DNA of 9,326 bases from an archaeon (GTDB taxonomy: Archaea; Asgardarchaeota; Hermodarchaeia; Hermodarchaeales; Hermodarchaeaceae). The stretch covers positions 1 through 9,326 of the forward strand of contig JABXGX010000201.1 of the NCBI GenBank assembly GCA_016550405.1, written 5' to 3'. Every line of letters begins with the position of its first letter. Within the stretch, counting starts at the first letter, position 1. Positions 6,204 to 9,326 of this stretch are shown one piece after another. The notes beneath the pieces were generated by a model. It was not told where the DNA came from, made no database searches, and was given only the letters and a program-made list of their open reading frames with translations. The position numbers were made by a program, and so were the translations under genes.

Positions 6204-6695
6204 ATGGTGTTGATTCTAATTGTGTATGATTCAGAAACGGGAAATACTGAGAAGATGGCGAAAATTGTAGAGACGGGTGCCAAGGGTGTTGAGGGGGTTC
6301 AAGTTGTTCTGAAACGGGCTGAAGATGTAACTAACGAGGATTTATTGGCTGCAGATGGAATTATCGCTGGCTCTCCGGTCTATTATGGGCTCATGTCAGC
6401 TGGTTTGAAGCAGGTGTTTGATAAATCAGTGAAGATCCATGGAAAGCTTGACGGAAAAGTAGGAGGTGCATTTGCATCAAGTGGAGGTATTGCCACGGGG
6501 GCAGAGACAACCATTATATCAATTCTTGAAGCAATGTTGGTACACGGAATGGTCGTGCAGGGTTGTGCCAGGGGGCCGATGCAGCATTACGGTGCGGCAG
6601 CCAAAGGTGCACCAGATGAAAAGGAACAGAAAGCGTGCTACGAACTAGGAACGCGTGTAGCACAGTTAGTATTACGCCTCCGAAAGCCTCCGTAG
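6204..6695 (+). CDS. WrbA-like flavodoxin-family protein
   Basis: The 163-residue protein has a flavodoxin fold with FMN-binding loops: SETGNT at 10-15 after strand one holds the phosphate, GSPVYYG at 56-62 and GGAFASSGG at 87-95 are the two loops flanking the isoalloxazine ring. ETTIISILEAMLVHGMVVQG at 101-120 matches the E-T..L..HGM segment typical of WrbA/NAD(P)H:quinone oxidoreductases. It should be a soluble FMN protein carrying out two-electron quinone reduction or electron shuttling; whether it is a true quinone reductase is not proven. It is a little shorter than bacterial WrbA (about 200), lacking some of the insertion that helps form the tetramer. The ATG at 6204 is fixed by AGGTGAT at 6193-6199. 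It lies 25 bases after the small unknown gene and ends 19 bases from the convergent secreted-protein gene. Confidence 0.85.
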   Translation: MVLILIVYDSETGNTEKMAKIVETGAKGVEGVQVVLKRAEDVTNEDLLAADGIIAGSPVYYGLMSAGLKQVFDKSVKIHGKLDGKVGGAFASSGGIATGAETTIISILEAMLVHGMVVQGCARGPMQHYGAAAKGAPDEKEQKACYELGTRVAQLVLRLRKPP

Positions 6696-6714
6696 CTTGT
6701 TCCGTTATTGAATT

Positions 6715-7191
6715 TCATTGGATTACACGTCTTCGGCGCCGAATGCTGGCCAATCCAACAGCTATTGTAATTCCAATTATAGTTGCGATGCAGGGGAAGC
6801 CGGGAATAGCTGGGGGTGGTTGAGTGTTTAATCCAGTTGTAACGGTTGTTTGGTCCGTGAGTTGACCGGATATACTGCAAATCGCGGTGACTTGGAGAAC
6901 ATCACCTGAATTAGTTAAGATTGCAAATTCATCAACGAAAGTAGATGCTGAGGTTTGGCTTGTATAATTACGCTCCATCTCGAAGAGACCATTCTTATTG
7001 ATGATTACATGTTCAATGTAATGGGTATTGGGATCGGCAACCGAGTGGAACACGGTAACGAAGAGCACTTGAGGTTCGTATTGGTATTCTAGTATCATGC
7101 TTGATGGAGGATGAGCTGATGTTGGTATAACAGCTAATGCAAATAAAGCAAACACCGTAATTATTCCAAATATCCCGAGCGCTTTTCTCAT
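6715..7191 (-). CDS. Secreted, membrane-anchored beta-sandwich-like protein with PGF-type C-terminal tail
   Basis: The 158-residue precursor starts with a signal peptide: MRKALG, a hydrophobic core at 7-22, and a likely cut after PTSA (residue 26). The mature part (27-120) is beta-rich, with alternating strands such as MILEYQYEPQVLFVTVFHS, then DPNTHYIEHVIINKNG. Histidines are H27, H49, H57 and H61, so the mature protein may begin with His. The region is loosely reminiscent of SoxZ- or superoxide-reductase-like Ig sandwiches; this is inference. A proline-rich linker (QPPPAIPGFP, 124-133) leads to a membrane helix and RRRRR, the layout of an archaeosortase-processed PGF-CTERM-type anchor. It should therefore face the outside of the cell. 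The ATG at 7191 lacks a clear ribosome binding site but starts a perfect signal peptide. It diverges from the next gene over 88 bases. Function unknown. Confidence 0.82.
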   Translation of the reverse strand: MRKALGIFGIITVFALFALAVIPTSAHPPSSMILEYQYEPQVLFVTVFHSVADPNTHYIEHVIINKNGLFEMERNYTSQTSASTFVDEFAILTNSGDVLQVTAICSISGQLTDQTTVTTGLNTQPPPAIPGFPCIATIIGITIAVGLASIRRRRRVIQ

Positions 7192-7267
7192 TCTAAGGTA
7201 ACCTTCAAAGTTCTGTTAATTTCATCTGTTGATAAACTTCATATTTTCCGAATAAATACATTAATGT

Positions 7268-7273
7268 GGAGGG
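7268..7273 (+). promoter_or_regulatory. Ribosome binding site GGAGGG
   Basis: GGAGGG is six bases before the ATG at 7280 and supports that codon over the TTG directly before it at 7277. Confidence 0.65.
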
Positions 7274-7279
7274 CTTTTG

Positions 7280-7666
7280 ATGCGATTTCGTTCTCCTCAA
7301 TGGCTTACATTAGAAGAAGCGGTTTTTGAGAATCCCGGTGACGAGGTGAAAGGTCTTGTCGTCGGAAAATTTTTCAGAAAGGCACGTTTTGGCGAAATCC
7401 CTGTGTTTCTACTATTTGATGACGTAAAGAATCGTATTATTGTCATCCAAGCGTGGGCCAAGATGCTACAGGACTATTTACAGGGAGGTTCGGGACGCAC
7501 TGGCGTGCGATTAGGTGAACAAATTACGATTACCTATCACGGGAAACAGGCGAAAAAGAAACCACCTGGCACTTTCTACCATGTCTTTCGACGAACCCGG
7601 AGCCATTATATTTCAAAGCCATACACATACCCTGAAAAATCGAAACAGGCGACGAAGAAGAAGTAG
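7280..7666 (+). CDS. Small basic protein, possible OB-fold nucleic-acid binder
   Basis: I do not recognise a named family for this 128-residue protein. Its body (about 20-105) has a strand pattern like small OB-fold proteins: DEVKGLVVGKFF, then EIPVFLLFDD, NRIIVIQAWAKML, and GEQITITYHGKQAKKKPPGTFYHVFRR. The segment LGEQITITYHGKQ.K...G.FYHVF recalls short phage and archaeal single-strand-binding-like proteins in which 'Gd.v.I.Y.Gk...k.g..yh.f.v' closes the barrel. The tail is strongly basic and ends QATKKK, as expected of a protein contacting nucleic acid. Binding is an inference. The downstream ATP-cone nuclease begins 23 bases after its stop, so the two probably share an mRNA and perhaps a job. 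The start ATG follows a good GGAGGG site. Confidence 0.72.
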   Translation: MRFRSPQWLTLEEAVFENPGDEVKGLVVGKFFRKARFGEIPVFLLFDDVKNRIIVIQAWAKMLQDYLQGGSGRTGVRLGEQITITYHGKQAKKKPPGTFYHVFRRTRSHYISKPYTYPEKSKQATKKK

Positions 7667-7689
7667 AACATTACAGCTGGTGAATAGCT

Positions 7690-8523
7690 ATGGTAATGGT
7701 AATCAAATGGGATGGTCGCACAGAAGAATTTGATCCTACTAAAATTGTGCGAACTTTGACTCGAATGGGAGCACCTCAAACCGTTGCGGAAGAGATTGCT
7801 GATGATTTAGTCGACCGCATAGAAGAGGGAATGACTACCAAAGAGATCTACAATATGGCTGTTACTGAGCTTGAAACGCATAGAGAAGTCGTTGAGTTTC
7901 GCCGAGATTTACGCGACGGGCTAGCGCGGATTGGAGGTGGCTTCATCTTTGAAGATTATGTCCGCTTACTTCTTGAGGAATATGGATACAAAGTTTCAGG
8001 AAATGTGATCATCCGAGGAGCCTGTGTGGATCACGAGATTGACGGAATTGCGGAGCGTAATGCTGAGACTGTCTATGTGGAAATAAAACATCATAGTGTG
8101 TTGGAACGGTACACGCCTTTCGAAGTCACATTATCAGCTAAAGCCAAATGGGATGATTTACAGGCAGGTTGTGAACAGGGATTAAACGATTGCACCTTCG
8201 ATCGAGTCCTTATCGTAACCAATACGCGTCTGACCAAACAAGCCCAACAGTACGCTGAATGCGTTGGCATTGAACACTTCGGGTGGAATACCCCTCAGGG
8301 GCGCGGCATTGATTGGTTCATCGAAAATAAGAAATTGTATCCGGTTACGATTTTACGCACCGTGACGGACGAGGAAAGGGATGTATTGTATACCAATAAG
8401 ATTTTGACCTTGAACCAGTTGGTTCAAGCCGATCCGAAGTCGGTGGGTCTCAGGAAAGAACGGGTGAAGGAGTTAATTGAAGAAACGCACCGAGTCTTTA
8501 CTTGTTGCCAAGCAGACTCGTAA
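7690..8523 (+). CDS. ATP-cone plus PD-(D/E)XK nuclease-like (Mrr-type) protein
   Basis: The 277-residue protein has three parts. Residues 4-85 form an ATP-cone: VIKWDGRTEEFDPTKIVRTL starts the domain, which in ribonucleotide reductases and NrdR binds ATP/dATP. Residues 86-200 form a restriction-endonuclease-like core: E88 in the FEDYV helix, D118 in EIDGI, and E131-I-K133 in VYVEIKHHS give the D...ExK metal site, followed by a strand DRVLIVTNTRLT. Residues 233-270 (LYTNKILTLNQLVQADPKSVGLRKERVKELI) resemble a helix-hairpin-helix DNA-binding unit. The architecture suggests a nucleotide-sensing DNA nuclease in the cytoplasm; the cellular role, whether repair or defence, is not established from sequence. 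GGTGA at 7679-7683 sits six bases before the ATG at 7690. It lies 23 bases after the small basic protein. No methyltransferase partner is present, which argues against a classical restriction-modification system. Confidence 0.86.
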   Translation: MVMVIKWDGRTEEFDPTKIVRTLTRMGAPQTVAEEIADDLVDRIEEGMTTKEIYNMAVTELETHREVVEFRRDLRDGLARIGGGFIFEDYVRLLLEEYGYKVSGNVIIRGACVDHEIDGIAERNAETVYVEIKHHSVLERYTPFEVTLSAKAKWDDLQAGCEQGLNDCTFDRVLIVTNTRLTKQAQQYAECVGIEHFGWNTPQGRGIDWFIENKKLYPVTILRTVTDEERDVLYTNKILTLNQLVQADPKSVGLRKERVKELIEETHRVFTCCQADS

Positions 8524-8526
8524 ACT

Positions 8527-8576
8527 TATCCGATTTTAGTTAACTCGAAAGTCTTTTCATCGAGTTTAGTAGGATA
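8527..8576. repeat. Two-tier inverted repeat (stem-loop) after the nuclease gene
   Basis: AACTCGA (8542-8548) pairs perfectly with TCGAGTT (8560-8566) around an 11-base loop. Outside it TATCC (8527-8531) pairs with GGATA (8572-8576) across an asymmetric internal loop. The structure begins just after the nuclease stop codon and ends about 40 bases before the next start. It could end the nuclease mRNA, protect its 3' end or sit in the leader of the next gene; no T-run follows. Confidence 0.45.
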
Positions 8577-8615
8577 GAGGCTGAACTGATTGTTCCCTGA
8601 TGGGTGAACACTATC

Positions 8616-8990
8616 ATGGATACTATAGATACTGGAAAACTCTTAACCAGGATTGGTGCAATCCTCGTAATCATCGCGGGGTTTGTCCAAATCGGTGAAT
8701 ACGCCTTCTACAATATCATGGATCTTCTCAACTATGGCCAACTATACATCTATCCGATGGCGACCCTGATTGCAGGTGTCATCGCTGTCATCTTTGGATT
8801 TATAGTGTTTTTGTTCTTCCTGCCCATGGTTGATAAGAACCGCATCAACGCAGCGATTCTCATTCTCATCTTTAGTATAATAGGCGCAGTATTTGCCTTT
8901 GAATGGGGAATCATTGGAGGTCCCGGTGCGGTCCTCTGTCTCGTTGGAGCCATTCTGTTCTTCATTGAACCTGAACAAGGAGGAGCTTAA
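8616..8990 (+). CDS. Small four-helix membrane protein of unknown function
   Basis: The 124-residue protein is almost entirely hydrophobic, with membrane segments at about 12-34, 44-70, 77-98 and 100-117 joined by short loops. Glycines are frequent within helices (RIGAILVIIAGF, LVGAIL), which suggests tight packing. There are no cysteine pairs, nucleotide motifs or catalytic residues, and I do not recognise a family. I prefer the ATG at 8616 because GGGTGA (8602-8607) lies eight bases ahead; the in-frame GTG at 8604 falls within that site. The C-terminus PEQGGA ends at a TAA that forms part of the loop of a terminator-like hairpin, so the transcript probably stops right after it. A radical SAM gene starts 59 bases later, but the terminator argues against a shared mRNA. 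Confidence 0.72.
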   Translation: MDTIDTGKLLTRIGAILVIIAGFVQIGEYAFYNIMDLLNYGQLYIYPMATLIAGVIAVIFGFIVFLFFLPMVDKNRINAAILILIFSIIGAVFAFEWGIIGGPGAVLCLVGAILFFIEPEQGGA

Positions 8991-9011
8991 GCTCCTTCCT
9001 CAACTTTTTTT
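8979..9011 (+). terminator. Hairpin plus T7 terminator overlapping the stop codon
   Basis: GGAGGAGC (8979-8986) pairs with GCTCCTTC (8991-8998), with one G-T wobble, around the loop TTAA, which contains the TAA stop codon. T7 follows at 9005-9011. The inner 16 bases AGGAGCTTAAGCTCCT (8981-8996) form a perfect palindrome. The hairpin plus T-run is the bacterial layout; in archaea the U-tract alone can suffice. Confidence 0.65.
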
Positions 9012-9049
9012 AGCCGCGAAGTTCGGCATTTACTTGAGGCTAATCGCCT

Positions 9050-9326
9050 GTGAATTATCATCTTATCCTGACTCGTAAATGCAACCTAAATTGCCTATAT
9101 TGCCACGGAGGCGAAGACGCCAGAACAGCAATGGAAATCGAGTACTCGCTGGATGACCTTGCCACATTTCTGAACAAGGATAACGATGTACAGTTGATGT
9201 TTTATGGCGGTGAACCTACCCTTCGAATCCCGTTAATGATTGACATTATGACCCGATTCCCTCAGGCGCGATATATGCTGCAAACGAATGGTATATTACT
9301 CCACCACATTCCTGTGGAGTATCTGC
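9050..9326 (+). CDS. Radical SAM protein, AF0577-like (partial, 3' end outside window)
   Basis: The first 92 residues are present and the frame is open to the end of the window. The start MNYHLILTRKCNLNCLYC carries the CxxxCxxC motif (C11, C15, C18) that binds the 4Fe-4S cluster cleaving S-adenosylmethionine. FYGGEPTL at 51-58 is the GGEP motif that contacts the SAM amino group, and MLQTNG at 76-81 is the next core strand. The opening YHL(I/V)LT.(K/R)CNL closely recalls an archaeal radical SAM/SPASM family (AF0577-like) thought to modify peptides or proteins; a C-terminal SPASM domain would be expected beyond the edge. An in-frame TAA at 9041 leaves GTG 9050 as the first start, with a weak GAGG at 9036-9039. 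No precursor peptide gene is obvious in the window, so its substrate is open. Confidence 0.88.
   Translation, partial: MNYHLILTRKCNLNCLYCHGGEDARTAMEIEYSLDDLATFLNKDNDVQLMFYGGEPTLRIPLMIDIMTRFPQARYMLQTNGILLHHIPVEYL

Noticed and set aside
7690..8523. Classical restriction-modification system
   Set aside because: The nuclease core is present, but no DNA methyltransferase or specificity gene is in the window, and the only methyltransferase (635-1168) is of the protein-lysine type.

Overview
This window looks like an ordinary chromosomal stretch from an archaeon. The reasons are a Dpo4-type Y-family DNA polymerase that ends in a PCNA-binding-like peptide, a secreted protein with a PGF-type C-terminal anchor (archaeosortase-like tail), a radical SAM protein resembling the archaeal AF0577 family, TATA-like promoter elements, and repeated GGTGA ribosome binding sites that match the usual archaeal 16S tail. 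The mix of cold-shock protein, TPR protein and B-box-like membrane protein would fit an Asgard (for example Thorarchaeota-like) or another mesophilic lineage, but this cannot be settled from the window. I see no tRNA, rRNA, CRISPR array, insertion sequence or prophage.

Left part (1-2642). A GNAT acetyltransferase on the minus strand is broken by two in-frame stops. Diverging from it is a membrane-anchored methyltransferase of the FAM173/ATPSCKMT type, followed by a DsrE-like sulfur-carrier-type protein. After a 326-base AT-rich gap comes a four-helix membrane protein carrying a B-box-like zinc site.

Middle part (2722-6695). A cold-shock protein and a TPR protein lie on the minus strand, each with its own candidate promoter. 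Reading rightward are a tandem GNAT protein, DNA polymerase IV, an unrecognised 93-residue protein and a WrbA-like flavodoxin. The last two are probably cotranscribed.

Right part (6715-9326). A secreted, anchored His-rich beta-sandwich-like protein on the minus strand diverges from a compact two-gene unit: a small basic protein that may be an OB-fold, and an ATP-cone/PD-(D/E)XK nuclease with a possible C-terminal helix-hairpin-helix. Then come a small four-helix membrane protein whose stop codon lies in the loop of a terminator-like hairpin, and the first 92 codons of a radical SAM enzyme that runs off the end.

Most genes appear to be independent housekeeping or accessory units, not one pathway. 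The best candidates for undescribed biology are the OB-like plus ATP-cone nuclease pair, the secreted protein with a possible mature N-terminal histidine, and the archaeal FAM173-like methyltransferase with no known substrate.
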